Part shown: positions 45,026 to 53,835 of the stretch, in pieces | How the letters are laid out: each line of letters begins with the position of its first letter | Position numbering within the stretch: the first letter of the stretch is position 1 | From: Anaerolineae bacterium | GTDB lineage: Bacteria > Chloroflexota > Anaerolineae > Aggregatilineales > Phototrophicaceae | Direction of reading: 5' to 3' | DNA: 64,000 nucleotides | NCBI GenBank assembly: GCA_022823165.1 | Contig: JAJDXR010000053.1 | Span: 48,071-112,070, forward strand | The notes under the pieces: generated by a model | The model's input: only the letters and a program-made list of their open reading frames with translations | Databases searched by the model: none | What the model was told of the DNA's origin: nothing | Program-made: the position numbers and the translations under genes

Positions 45026-45712
45026 GGAGTCCGCTTCGCTGTCCGCTGATTCGGAATCGGAATCGTTAATATCCGATTCGCCTTCCAGCGTGAGCAAGTA
45101 GGCGACGATGTCAAATATCTCCAGGTCGGTGTAAATCTCAGCCCAATTCTGCGGCATGAGATCGACTTCAAAGCCCTCAACCGTATAAGCCATAGAATCA
45201 ATGATGGATTCGTAGATGTATTCGGCGGCGGTCATCCCCTCGATGCGCGTGGAGGCGCGCTGCTTGATATTGAGCAGGCCCGGACCGATGTTGGTTTTCT
45301 CGCTGGTGGGCAAATGGCAATTTGAACAGGAGTAGCCGGAACCGGCATTTTCCTGGAAGGTCTCGAACAAGACTTTGCCCTTTTCGGGATTGCGAACCGC
45401 TACCATGCGGTCGATGGGGGACAAGACCGGCGTCTCGGTAGGCGCGGGCGTGGCGGTCGGCGGCGGCGTGGCTGTTGCTGTCGGCGGCGGGATTGGGGTA
45501 GCCGTCGGCGGAATGGGCGTTGCGCTAGGCGCATCCGTGGGCATCGCTGCCTTTGCCTGCGCTGCGTCGGCTTCGGCCGCGGGCGCGTCGGTCGCGTGAT
45601 GCAAAACGGTCGCTTCCAAACTGCCGCAGCCCGCCATCAGCATAACCAAAATAAAGCACAAGCCAACCAGCGCCCTTGGCCTGCGCGGAGAACTTCCTTG
45701 CCGCTGAATCAT
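45020..45712 (-). CDS. Class I cytochrome c lipoprotein
   Basis: 230 residues. A hydrophobic leader ends in a lipobox (LMAGC, C29), so it is a membrane-anchored lipoprotein. Residues ~57-100 are a Thr/Pro spacer. The heme site is CSNCH (C129, C132, H133) and MPQNW (around 193) offers the axial Met. The tail is Ser/Asp-rich and acidic. A c-type cytochrome of this design passes electrons at the outer face of the membrane. It is convergent with the lyase gene; no oxidase genes are adjacent. Confidence 0.9.
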   Translation of the reverse strand: MIQRQGSSPRRPRALVGLCFILVMLMAGCGSLEATVLHHATDAPAAEADAAQAKAAMPTDAPSATPIPPTATPIPPPTATATPPPTATPAPTETPVLSPIDRMVAVRNPEKGKVLFETFQENAGSGYSCSNCHLPTSEKTNIGPGLLNIKQRASTRIEGMTAAEYIYESIIDSMAYTVEGFEVDLMPQNWAEIYTDLEIFDIVAYLLTLEGESDINDSDSESADSEADSG

Positions 45713-45995
45713 CCCTACCGTCCTGTTGAGCTTGAGGTTATGGTCGTCTTGGAAAGCCGCGGCATATTATCGCAAAACGAGCGACGTTAATATAGGGGAA
45801 TCCTGCCGCTCATCCGCTGTCGTCAAGACCGCCTGACATTCCAAAAGGCATAGCCCCGCATTAGGCGCGGGTTAATCCGAAGCCTCAGCGTAGCTGGCTG
45901 GGTGGCGATGTTCGCATTTGTGATACACTAAGATGAACTGTATTCAGTTTTGATCGGCAGTAAGCAAGTTAAACGCAACCGGAAAGGTCGTCAAC

Positions 45996-47783
45996 ATGAA
46001 ACGGAAACTGGCTTTGTTTTTGGCAGTGTGCTTATGTATCTGCGCGCCATTAAGCGCCCAGGATATGGAGGCGCCGGGAGCGGGTTTGGGCGGCATCGTC
46101 ATTGATTCGTCCACCGCCGGCGATCCGGCTACATTTAATCCGCTGATAGGCGGCGATACGGCTTCGAGCGCAGTCTACAGTTGGCTGTACCCGTCCATTA
46201 TCGGCGTCAGTCCCTACACCGGCTTGGAAGAGCCCAATTTGGCCGGCGCCATGGCCTCGGGCTGGGAATACGATGAAAGCGGAACTGTGCTCACCGTGCA
46301 TTTGCGCGATGACATCAGTTGGAATGACGGTACGCCGGTGACTTCGGCTGATTATATGTGGGCGGTAGAGGCGACGCGCAGCGGTCAGATCGACAGTCCG
46401 CGCGCCGGCATTTTCGAGACAATGGCGGATGGCACGCCGGCCGGCGGCAAAATCGTCAGCATAGAAGCGCCCGACGACTACACCGTCGTGGTCACATTCA
46501 GCGAAGCCGATTGCATCTCGTTTAGCGATGTCAACGACGTGACGCCGGTGCCCGCTCACATTTTCACCGAACTCTATGGCGATGACTATGCGGCCATGAA
46601 CGATAATCCGCGGGATATTCCGACGGTCTCCTTCGGCGCCTTCAAGGACGTCGAATTTGCCGCCGGCGAACGCATCAGCTTGCTGGCCGATCAAGCGTAT
46701 CCGGACGCGCTGCTGGGTTTCGTCAGCCCGTCGGAACTGGTGACCTTGCAGGTAGCGGACGAAAATGTGGCGACCGAGCGCTTTATCGGCGGCGAGTTCA
46801 GCATTCTGGCGGTGCCCGCCACGCGGCAGGAAGAATTCCGCACCGATGAGAAGCTGCTGGAATTCCCGCGATATGAATTCACCGGCAACGGCTTCACCTT
46901 CTTCTCGATGAATCACGCCAACCCCGACAATCCGCAACCCGGCTTTGACGAAGACGGCAACCTGATCCCGCAGGAGCCGCACCCGGTGCTGGGCGACGTG
47001 CTGGTGCGCCAGGCGATTTCTCACGCCGTGGATATAGACGCGCTGATCGAAGGCATCCGCGACGGCAACGGCGTCAAGGTGGCCACGCACACCATCCCGA
47101 CTTCCTGGGTTTATAATGCTGACTTGCAATACGAATACAACCCGGAACTGGCGATGGAAAAACTGGCCCAAGCCGGCTGGATTGACCATGACGACAACCC
47201 GGATACCGCGCGTATCTGCCAGGACTGCCTGTTCGCGCGCGAAGTGGACGAAAGCTATAACGGCAGCGAGTTGACGCTGGATTTGCACGTGCCGGCCGGC
47301 TCGGAAGTGGGCGAGCAGATGGGCCTGTTCTTCCAGGCTGAGATGAACAAGGTAGGCTTCGCGGCGGTTTTCGAGGCGATCGATTGGGGCAGCGCCTTTT
47401 TGCCCGAATTGACCGGCCAGACCTTTGACATGAATATGCTGGGCTGGAGCCTCGGTTTGCCGGTCGATCCGGATATCTCGCCATTCTACTATCCGGAAGT
47501 CGACGTGCCGGGCTCGGGCTTTAACTTCGTGTCCTACTACAATGCCGAGCTGATCGAACTCAACAACCAGGCTCGCGTCGTTCCGGGCTGCGATACCGAA
47601 GCGCGCGCGGAATTGTACGGTCGCGTTCAGGAGATTCTCTTCAACGACATGCCCTACTTCTTCATGTACGTGTCGGAATCCATGACTGCGGTACTGCCGG
47701 GCACGGAGAATTGGAATCCCACGCCCTACTCGCGCACCTATTCCATGGATGCCTGGGTATCGCCCGCCGTCGCCATGCCTTAG
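45996..47783 (+). CDS. oppA: Oligopeptide ABC transporter substrate-binding protein
   Basis: 595 residues with an N-terminal signal peptide (MKRKLALFLAVCLCICAPLSA). SBP family 5 motifs: TFNPLIGGDTAS, AMASGWEYDESGTVLTVHLRDDISWNDGTPVTSADYMWAVE (two conserved stretches) and VLVRQAISHAVDIDALIEG. It captures peptides or related solutes outside the cell and delivers them to the permeases encoded downstream. A UUCG-capped hairpin 16 bases after the stop probably limits or protects the downstream mRNA. Ligand (peptide, nickel, other) is not predictable. Confidence 0.93.
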   Translation: MKRKLALFLAVCLCICAPLSAQDMEAPGAGLGGIVIDSSTAGDPATFNPLIGGDTASSAVYSWLYPSIIGVSPYTGLEEPNLAGAMASGWEYDESGTVLTVHLRDDISWNDGTPVTSADYMWAVEATRSGQIDSPRAGIFETMADGTPAGGKIVSIEAPDDYTVVVTFSEADCISFSDVNDVTPVPAHIFTELYGDDYAAMNDNPRDIPTVSFGAFKDVEFAAGERISLLADQAYPDALLGFVSPSELVTLQVADENVATERFIGGEFSILAVPATRQEEFRTDEKLLEFPRYEFTGNGFTFFSMNHANPDNPQPGFDEDGNLIPQEPHPVLGDVLVRQAISHAVDIDALIEGIRDGNGVKVATHTIPTSWVYNADLQYEYNPELAMEKLAQAGWIDHDDNPDTARICQDCLFAREVDESYNGSELTLDLHVPAGSEVGEQMGLFFQAEMNKVGFAAVFEAIDWGSAFLPELTGQTFDMNMLGWSLGLPVDPDISPFYYPEVDVPGSGFNFVSYYNAELIELNNQARVVPGCDTEARAELYGRVQEILFNDMPYFFMYVSESMTAVLPGTENWNPTPYSRTYSMDAWVSPAVAMP

Positions 47784-47799
47784 CCATAGGCGCCAGCTC

Positions 47800-47829
47800 G
47801 CTATCAGGGAGCTTCGGCTCTCTGATAGC
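47800..47829 (+). terminator. UUCG-capped hairpin between oppA and oppB
   Basis: GCTATCAGGGAGC-TTCG-GCTCTCTGATAGC, a 13 bp stem with one G-U pair and no T tract. Hairpins here commonly stabilise the SBP mRNA or partly terminate, so the SBP is made in excess over the permeases. Confidence 0.7.
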
Positions 47830-47852
47830 CTTCCGGCGATACCCAACAACTG

Positions 47853-48917
47853 ATGCAGAAGTACATCATTCGACGCGTGATTCAGGCGATTCCTACGTTA
47901 CTAGGCATCACCTTGATCGTCTACTTCATCATGCTGCTGGCGCCGGGCGATCCGGTTTCCCTGCTGGCCTTTGACCCTAAAATCCGCCCAGACGAACGTG
48001 AGCGGCTCGCCAGCCAACTGGGCGTCAATGACCCGTTTTTTGTGCAATATCTGCGCTGGCTAATCGGCGATGACTGGATGATGGTCGATACCAATTACGA
48101 TGGCGAAGCCGATGCCTGGGGCGACAATTACGGCATCCTGCGCGGCGACTTCGGCAGCTCGTTCAAGTTCCGCGGCTCCAACCCCTTGACGCTGATCGGC
48201 GAGCGGCTGGGCGCGACAATCGAGCTGAACATTGCGGTGCTGCTGGTAGGCTTGAGCAGCGGTATCACCATAGGAGTCTTGGCGGCGGTATATCGCGGAC
48301 GCTTCTTCGACAAGTTCACGCGCATCTTCGCCGTCGTCGGCGACTCGGTGCCGGCCTTCTGGCTGGGATTGCTGGCGATTGTCTTTTTCGGTCTTATCCT
48401 GCCGCGGATGCTGGAGCCTTATGGCATCGGCACGGGCCGCCCAATCCTGCCTATGGGCGGTCGCTGCCCGCCAGTACGCGGGGGCTGCCCGCCCATCTTC
48501 GAGCGCATTCACTATTTGATTCTGCCAACCCTGGTGAGCGCTTTGGGCGTTGTCGCCGTTTGGTCGCGACTGATGCGCGCCTCAATGCTGGAAACAATCA
48601 ACAGCGACTATATGCGAACAGCGCGGGCCAAGGGTTTGTCTGACCGCAACATCTGGGTCAAGCATGGGCTGCGCAACGCCATCTTGCCCTTTACCGTCTT
48701 CCTGGGTCCCACATTTGTCGGCCTAATCGGCGGCTCTGTCATCATCGAGCGGATCTTTACCTGGCCCGGCGTCGGTTTGCTGTTGCTGGACGGCTTAGTC
48801 AGCCGAGATTATCCGATCGTCATGGCGTCGGTTGTGATCGGCTCGGTCTTAACCGTGATTGGATATCTGATCTCCGACATTCTCTACGCGCTCTTTGATC
48901 CGCGTATTCGCTTCTAA
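47853..48917 (+). CDS. oppB: Oligopeptide ABC transporter permease (OppB/DppB type)
   Basis: 354 residues with six membrane segments. N-terminus YIIRRVIQAIPTLLGITLIV is typical of DppB; the ABC permease EAA-like loop is MRTARAKGLSDRNIWVKHGL near 255. A proline/cysteine-containing insert, GRPILPMGGRCPPVRGGCPP, lies in a periplasmic loop around residue 200 and is encoded by GC-rich quasi-palindromic DNA; such loops are usually shorter. It forms a channel with OppC. No ATP-binding subunit (OppD/F) follows, so the ATPase must be encoded elsewhere. Confidence 0.92.
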   Translation: MQKYIIRRVIQAIPTLLGITLIVYFIMLLAPGDPVSLLAFDPKIRPDERERLASQLGVNDPFFVQYLRWLIGDDWMMVDTNYDGEADAWGDNYGILRGDFGSSFKFRGSNPLTLIGERLGATIELNIAVLLVGLSSGITIGVLAAVYRGRFFDKFTRIFAVVGDSVPAFWLGLLAIVFFGLILPRMLEPYGIGTGRPILPMGGRCPPVRGGCPPIFERIHYLILPTLVSALGVVAVWSRLMRASMLETINSDYMRTARAKGLSDRNIWVKHGLRNAILPFTVFLGPTFVGLIGGSVIIERIFTWPGVGLLLLDGLVSRDYPIVMASVVIGSVLTVIGYLISDILYALFDPRIRF

Positions 48918-48968
48918 GCCATTTTAGCGAGCAGGTGACAGTCGCAGCCCGCTACTGGCGGCGTTACT

Positions 48969-49859
48969 ATGAAAATGATTCGCCCCGAGGAGCAGTTCAA
49001 GCCCTCGCAGAGCTTGTGGAGCCGCGCGATGTTCCGTTTGCGGCGGGACCGCCCCACGCTGGCCGCCATGTTTATGATCGCGCTTTTGGCCAGTTTGGCA
49101 GTGCTGGCGCCCCTCATCGGCGACTTGCTGGACGTCGACCCCTACGAGCAGGAATTGCGCAACAAGTATCTTGAGGTGGGCGCGCCCGGGCATCCGCTGG
49201 GCACTGACGAACTGGGCCGCGACCACTTGAGCCGGCTGCTATATGGCGGGCAGATTTCGCTGGGCATCGCTTTCGCCGCGGCGATTCTGTCGCTTTGCAT
49301 CGGAGTAGCGGTAGGCGCCTTCGCCGGCTTCTATGGCGGATTCTTAGACGACTTTATTTTGTGGTTTATCACCACGCTTAATTCAATACCTGGTCTATTT
49401 TTACTCATCATCATCACCGCCGTGCTTTCGCCCAGCCCGCCGGCCATGGTACTGGTATTCGCCATCATCGGCTGGACAGGCACCACTCGGCTGGTGCGCG
49501 CCGAAACCTACTCCCTGAAACAGCGCGATTACGTTATTGCCGCGCAGGCCATGGGCGCCTCAGACTTGCGTATCATGTTCGCGCATATCGTGCCAAATGT
49601 CTTTTCGCTGCTGATTATCAGCCTCTCACAAGCGATGGTCGGCTTGATTCTGGCGGAGTCAGCCTTGAGCTTCATCGGCTTCGGCATTCAGGCGCCGACG
49701 CCAACCTGGGGTAATATGCTGAATAACGCGCTCGACTATATGCGGCGCGCGCCTCATCTGATGATTCTGCCGGGTCTGTTAATCAGCATGACCGTTTTCT
49801 GCATTTATCTCATCGGCGACGGCCTGCGCGACGCCTTCGACCCCAAGATCGCCGATTAG
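48969..49859 (+). CDS. oppC: Oligopeptide ABC transporter permease (OppC/DppC type)
   Basis: 296 residues, six membrane segments. Motifs: HPLGTDELGRDHLSRLLYGGQISL (conserved DppC N-domain), the permease loop AAQAMGASDLRIMFAHIVPN near 190, and SFIGFGIQAPTPTWGNML. It follows oppB by 51 bp and completes the membrane channel. As noted, no ATPase subunits follow before rpsT, so this transporter relies on a shared or distant ATPase. Confidence 0.92.
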   Translation: MKMIRPEEQFKPSQSLWSRAMFRLRRDRPTLAAMFMIALLASLAVLAPLIGDLLDVDPYEQELRNKYLEVGAPGHPLGTDELGRDHLSRLLYGGQISLGIAFAAAILSLCIGVAVGAFAGFYGGFLDDFILWFITTLNSIPGLFLLIIITAVLSPSPPAMVLVFAIIGWTGTTRLVRAETYSLKQRDYVIAAQAMGASDLRIMFAHIVPNVFSLLIISLSQAMVGLILAESALSFIGFGIQAPTPTWGNMLNNALDYMRRAPHLMILPGLLISMTVFCIYLIGDGLRDAFDPKIAD

Positions 49860-49895
49860 CATGCCCGCGGTTTCCGCCAACTCGCCGAAGCGCAC

Positions 49896-49924
49896 TGGAC
49901 AGCGCTCGCGCGCTATGCTATCAT
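49896..49924 (+). promoter_or_regulatory. Promoter of rpsT
   Basis: TGGACA (49896-49901), 17 bp spacer, TATCAT (49919-49924) with extended TGC. Confidence 0.55.
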
Positions 49925-50018
49925 GCGCGGCTGTAATCTCGGCAGATAATGGCCCTGCGGCCTCTGAAATTGCGTGGAAAGGAACAGCGGGAAGCGCGCC
50001 TTCCCCTTAACAGGAACT

Positions 50019-50285
50019 ATGGCAAATCATAAATCAGCATTGAAACGCATACGCCAGAACGAAAAAAGGCGTATTCACAATCGCACCTATCGCAATCGCG
50101 CGCGTACGCTGGTAAAGAAGGCGCGCGCCGCCATCGCCAGCGGCGATGTCAGCGAAGCTCGCGAGGCGACGCTGAAGGCGGTCAGCGATTTGGACAAGCT
50201 GGCGCGGCGCGGCGTGGTGCACAAACGTAACGCCGCCCGGCGCAAAAGTCGCTTGATGAAGCAACTGGCCGCGCTGGAGAGCTAG
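50019..50285 (+). CDS. rpsT: 30S ribosomal protein S20
   Basis: 88 residues from the ATG at 50019 (AGGAA just upstream); the longer frame from 49974 is not needed. MANHKSALKRIRQNEKRRIHNR and the C-terminal GVVHKRNAARRKSRL are characteristic of S20. It binds 16S rRNA in the small subunit. Single-gene transcript with its own promoter at 49896-49924, as is usual for rpsT. Confidence 0.96.
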   Translation: MANHKSALKRIRQNEKRRIHNRTYRNRARTLVKKARAAIASGDVSEAREATLKAVSDLDKLARRGVVHKRNAARRKSRLMKQLAALES

Positions 50286-50336
50286 GTCCGGCCGCTTCTG
50301 ACGTTCAAGCCGCTCCCCTGGCGCTGGCAATCCCGC

Positions 50337-51587
50337 TTAGATGGACTCAATCAGATTCAGTACGCGCTGAATTTCTTCGCGGGTATTGTATTGGCCGATG
50401 CCGATGCGCGCCATTCCCTGTGGCCGGTTCAAGCGCTGCATAATCTCCACAGCATAATAATCGCCGCTCCAAACGTAGACATTTTCAGCCGCCAAAATCG
50501 CCGCGATCTCGTCGGGCGTCTTGCCGTCTTTCACCATCGCTACCGTGGGTACGCGCAAGCTCACGCGATCCTCTTCGACGATTCCCGCGATAGTGACCCC
50601 GCGAATAGCGCGCAGGCCCTCGATCAGTTCAGTAACCAATACGCGCTCGTAGTCCTGAACCGCCAGCAGGGCGCGTTTCATCTGCAGCCGCGGGCCCTGG
50701 TACTGCGGCAAGTCGGCAGCGCCATATTGCCTGCCGATCTGCTCCCAATAGTCCATGCAAGCGCGCAGACCATTCCAGGTTTCGTAACTGGGCGTGCCAT
50801 TCTCCCACCGGTTCGGGGCCAGATCTTTTGCCGGGCGCACCTTGTAGGCCGGCAGCGAATTCAGCAGGCCTTCGCGCCCCCACATGATGCCGAGGTGCGG
50901 TCCGTAAAACTTGTATGACGAACAAAGCAGAAAATCACAGCCGATCTCCTGCACGTCAATCGGTACGTGCGGCGCGCTCTGCACCGCGTCCACGACGTGC
51001 CAGGCGCCTACCGCCTTGGCCATGCCGGCGATCTGCGCGACCGGATTGATAGTCCCCACCGCGTTGGACGCATGGACTGTGGCGACCAGCTTGGTGCGAA
51101 CCGACAGCGCTTCCTCCAGTGAGCCCATGTCAAGCGTGCAGTCGACGGGATCAATGTCCACCCACTTGACCTTCAGTTCGTGATCGCGGGCGACCAAAGT
51201 CCAGGGGCTGACGTTGGCTTCATGGTCCATGCGGGTCACGATCACCTCGTCGCCGGGGGACAAAATAGACGCCAGCGCCCGACTGAGACTGAAATTCAGT
51301 GTGGTCATATTGGGACCGATGACGATTTCGCTGGCGCTCGGCGCGTTAAGAAACTCGGCCACGCGCTGCCGCGTCTGCCGCGCCATGTCGTCGTTGCGTT
51401 GGCTGGTAGCGAAGGGCCCGCCTGAGTTCGCGTTCATGGTCAGGTAGTAGCGCGTAACAGCCTCCATCACGCTGCGCGGGACCTGTGTGCCGGCGGGATT
51501 GTCCAGGAAGATGGGCAGGCTGCCGTCTGCCGCTGGAATGCCTAGTGATGGAAATTGCGGTCGAATCGCCTCTGCGCTGAAGCTCAT
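50337..51587 (-). CDS. Class V aminotransferase (cysteine desulfurase-like)
   Basis: 416 residues. Fold-type I class V motifs: FLDNPAGTQVP near the N-terminus, ATVHASNAVGTINPV, HVVDAVQSAPHVPIDV and the PLP lysine in CSSYKFYGPHLG (around 231). The SufS/NifS-type reactive cysteine loop is not obvious. The sequence best fits the cysteine desulfurase-like subfamily whose activity is unproven. RBS AAGGA precedes the ATG. No iron-sulfur genes are adjacent. Confidence 0.85.
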   Translation of the reverse strand: MSFSAEAIRPQFPSLGIPAADGSLPIFLDNPAGTQVPRSVMEAVTRYYLTMNANSGGPFATSQRNDDMARQTRQRVAEFLNAPSASEIVIGPNMTTLNFSLSRALASILSPGDEVIVTRMDHEANVSPWTLVARDHELKVKWVDIDPVDCTLDMGSLEEALSVRTKLVATVHASNAVGTINPVAQIAGMAKAVGAWHVVDAVQSAPHVPIDVQEIGCDFLLCSSYKFYGPHLGIMWGREGLLNSLPAYKVRPAKDLAPNRWENGTPSYETWNGLRACMDYWEQIGRQYGAADLPQYQGPRLQMKRALLAVQDYERVLVTELIEGLRAIRGVTIAGIVEEDRVSLRVPTVAMVKDGKTPDEIAAILAAENVYVWSGDYYAVEIMQRLNRPQGMARIGIGQYNTREEIQRVLNLIESI

Positions 51588-51707
51588 AGTTTTGTCCTTG
51601 ATGCGGATAGCTGAAACAGGATAGGTCAGTATGCACTATAATGCGAGCCTGGTGGAATAGGCACTTGTGATTTCGAGCCCAAATTCAGTCTGTGAGACCG
51701 GCGCCAA

Positions 51708-51899
51708 ATGACAGAATTCAAAGCGCATCAGGAGCTTGCGGCTGATAGTGCCGATTCGGTATCCAGCCCGGCGCGCGCCCCGCGGATATGGCGCTGTCTC
51801 AATTGTGGTCAATTGGTATTCAGCGGCGCGCAGGACGCGCCGGCCGACATTTGCCAAGGCTGCCAGGACATGACCACCTGGCAGCCACTCCCGGAATAA
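51708..51899 (+). CDS. Small rubredoxin-like zinc-ribbon protein
   Basis: 63 residues. After a ~26-residue polar leader, WRCLNCGQLVFSG and ADICQGCQDMTTWQPL give two CxxC knuckles 17 residues apart, as in the rubredoxin-like domain of rubrerythrins. It should bind one Zn or Fe. Short and alone between divergent and convergent neighbours; the Cys pattern and coding bias support a real gene. Confidence 0.7.
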   Translation: MTEFKAHQELAADSADSVSSPARAPRIWRCLNCGQLVFSGAQDAPADICQGCQDMTTWQPLPE

Positions 51900-51910
51900 T
51901 GAGCAAAGCC

Positions 51911-52672
51911 CTAGTCGCGCAGGCTTTCGATACTTTCGCGGACCTGCTTCGTCAGCCGCAAGAATTCCGGCTGGTAGATCATGGCGGCGAAGCGCGGGCG
52001 CGGCAAATCAATGGCGATATCGGCGATGACGGCGCCCGGGCGGCGCGACAGGACGATAATTCGGTCGGCGAGGAGAACGGCTTCGCTAATATCGTGGGTC
52101 ACCAGCACAATTGTCTGCCGCGAGCGCTGGCGCAGCCGCAGCAATTCGAGACTGAGCTTTTCACGGGTTAGCGCGTCCAAAGCGCCAAAGGGCTCATCCA
52201 GCAGCCAGATACGCGGCTGCTGCAAGATGACCCGCCCCAGGGCGGCGCGCTGCGCCATGCCGCCGGAAAGCTCGGCGGGATAGGCTAATTCAAAGCCGTC
52301 CAGGTTCAGCTGCGGCAGCAATTCGCGGACGGTTTGGTGGCGTTCGCTCTCGGCGACGCCGGCAATCTCCAGCGGCAGGGCGATGTTGTCCAGCACCGTG
52401 CGCCATGGCATCAGATTAGCATCCTGAAACATGATGGCAATGTCGGGCAGTGGACGGTCGATCAAGGCGTCGCCGCAATAGGCTGAGCCGGCGGTGGGCT
52501 GCAGCAAGCCCGCCAGCACACGGATCAACGTGCTTTTTCCGCAGCCGCTGGGACCCACCAGGCACAGGAATTCATCGTCCGCGATGTCGAATGTGATCGG
52601 CCCCAGCGCCGGCAGCAGCGTTCCCCCGGGCGCGGGATAACTGACCGCGAGCTGTTGCAGGCGCAGTCTCAC
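51911..52672 (-). CDS. ABC transporter ATP-binding protein, probable riboflavin (RibXY) system
   Basis: 253 residues; starts with a GTG overlapping the SBP stop (GTGA). ATPase motifs: GPSGCGKST (Walker A), QLSGGMAQRAALGR-type signature (seen as AELSGGMAQR), LLDEPFGALD (Walker B) and VTHDISEAV (switch His). The NitT/TauT-type ATPases energise NMT1-type transporters. It is the last gene of an FMN-riboswitch operon with an SBP and permease, so it should energise uptake of riboflavin or a precursor. Confidence 0.88.
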   Translation of the reverse strand: MRLRLQQLAVSYPAPGGTLLPALGPITFDIADDEFLCLVGPSGCGKSTLIRVLAGLLQPTAGSAYCGDALIDRPLPDIAIMFQDANLMPWRTVLDNIALPLEIAGVAESERHQTVRELLPQLNLDGFELAYPAELSGGMAQRAALGRVILQQPRIWLLDEPFGALDALTREKLSLELLRLRQRSRQTIVLVTHDISEAVLLADRIIVLSRRPGAVIADIAIDLPRPRFAAMIYQPEFLRLTKQVRESIESLRD

Positions 52673-53802
52673 TCGCTGCCGCCCAAAACATAGTCATTGC
52701 TAAAGGCATCCGCCAAGTCGCCAAGCTCATCGCCCAGAAAGCCCATCAGCGCCAGGGTGTCGCGCATGGCTTCCCAGGAGGCCAGGTCGCTGAAACCCAG
52801 CTCGTCGGCATCCCATAGCTCAATGGTGTTAAGCAAGACCTGAAATTGCGCCAGTAGGCTCGGGTCAAATTGCTGCGATAGCTGGCGCAGCAGTTCAGCG
52901 CGGCTGGCGGCGACCGCCTGTCGATCCGGATGCGAGGCCAGGAAGCGGGCTTGGCGCTCGGCAGCCGCCTCAAGCTCAGCCACGAGCGATGCGCCATTGG
53001 GGAGCGTGTCAACATATTTCAAGCTGGACAAATAGGCCCGCGCCGGATTGTTGATTGCCTGCCTGAGCGCCGCTTTGAGCGCGCCGGCCATGCGCGCGGC
53101 GCTGTCGGGGTCGCTATCCAGCAGGCTGCGCCCCACGATCAAGCCGTTAGATACGAGATCAACCTGTGAGGCAACTGTGATCAGCTCTACATCCGTTATG
53201 GCGCCGCAATCGCCGGCCGCCGCCCGGTTGCGGATTTGCAGCGGTTCGTTATTGGCGTAGACCATGGCGGCATCGACCGCGCCCAGGCAGACCACTTCGG
53301 CTGCATTGAAGCCGATCTCCTTGACTTCGATATCGCTTTCGGTCAAGCCAGCGCTGCTGAGCAAGGTAGTCAACCCGCTGTAGCTGGCGCCGAAGCGGCC
53401 CGGGATGCCCACTGCCAAGCCACGCAACTGCTCCAGGTCGCTCAGATCCAGAGCCGCCGAGTGGACAAGCGCGACCGGGTATTGCTGAAACCACTCAAAG
53501 ATGTAGATCACGTCCCGGCCGCGAGAGCGCGCCAGAATCACTTGTTCGCCGCTGACGATGCCGAAATTGGCCTGGCCGACAGCGACAAGGTCAAGTACTT
53601 CCGGCTCTTGCAGATGATCAAGCGACACATCAAAGCCAGCATCAGCGAAGTGTCCTTGTTCGATGCCGACATAAAAGGGGGCGAATTGCACATTGGGAAT
53701 GAAGGTCAGCAAGATGCGTTCTTCGACCAGAGCAGCCTGCGCGCTGCCAATTGATGCGCTCAGCAAGGCCAGTAGCGAGAGATAGCGAATGAGTTTGACC
53801 AT
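52669..53802 (-). CDS. ribY: NMT1/THI5-like substrate-binding protein, probable riboflavin binder (RibY-like)
   Basis: 377 residues from the ATG at 53802; signal peptide MVKLIRYLSLLALLSASIGSAQA. NMT1/THI5 motifs: LTFIPNVQFAPFYVGIEQGHF, AVGQANFGIVSGEQVI and LNTIELWDADELGFSD. Family members bind HMP, thiamine precursors or riboflavin. The FMN riboswitch upstream of the operon, not a TPP riboswitch, points to riboflavin, as described for RibXY in Chloroflexus. It follows the permease by 33 bp and overlaps the ATPase gene by 4 bp. Confidence 0.82.
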   Translation of the reverse strand: MVKLIRYLSLLALLSASIGSAQAALVEERILLTFIPNVQFAPFYVGIEQGHFADAGFDVSLDHLQEPEVLDLVAVGQANFGIVSGEQVILARSRGRDVIYIFEWFQQYPVALVHSAALDLSDLEQLRGLAVGIPGRFGASYSGLTTLLSSAGLTESDIEVKEIGFNAAEVVCLGAVDAAMVYANNEPLQIRNRAAAGDCGAITDVELITVASQVDLVSNGLIVGRSLLDSDPDSAARMAGALKAALRQAINNPARAYLSSLKYVDTLPNGASLVAELEAAAERQARFLASHPDRQAVAASRAELLRQLSQQFDPSLLAQFQVLLNTIELWDADELGFSDLASWEAMRDTLALMGFLGDELGDLADAFSNDYVLGGSE

Positions 53803-53835
53803 CGGGTAGGTTGCTCCCATCTAGGTGACGAGTGA

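Noticed and set aside
45375..45599. Plus-strand open frame rich in Gly-Val-Ala opposite the cytochrome c spacer
   Set aside because: Mirror of the Thr/Pro-coding segment; low-complexity repeat with no start signal.
46050..47849. Long open frame on the minus strand opposite oppA
   Set aside because: Antisense shadow of a strong SBP gene; no domain.
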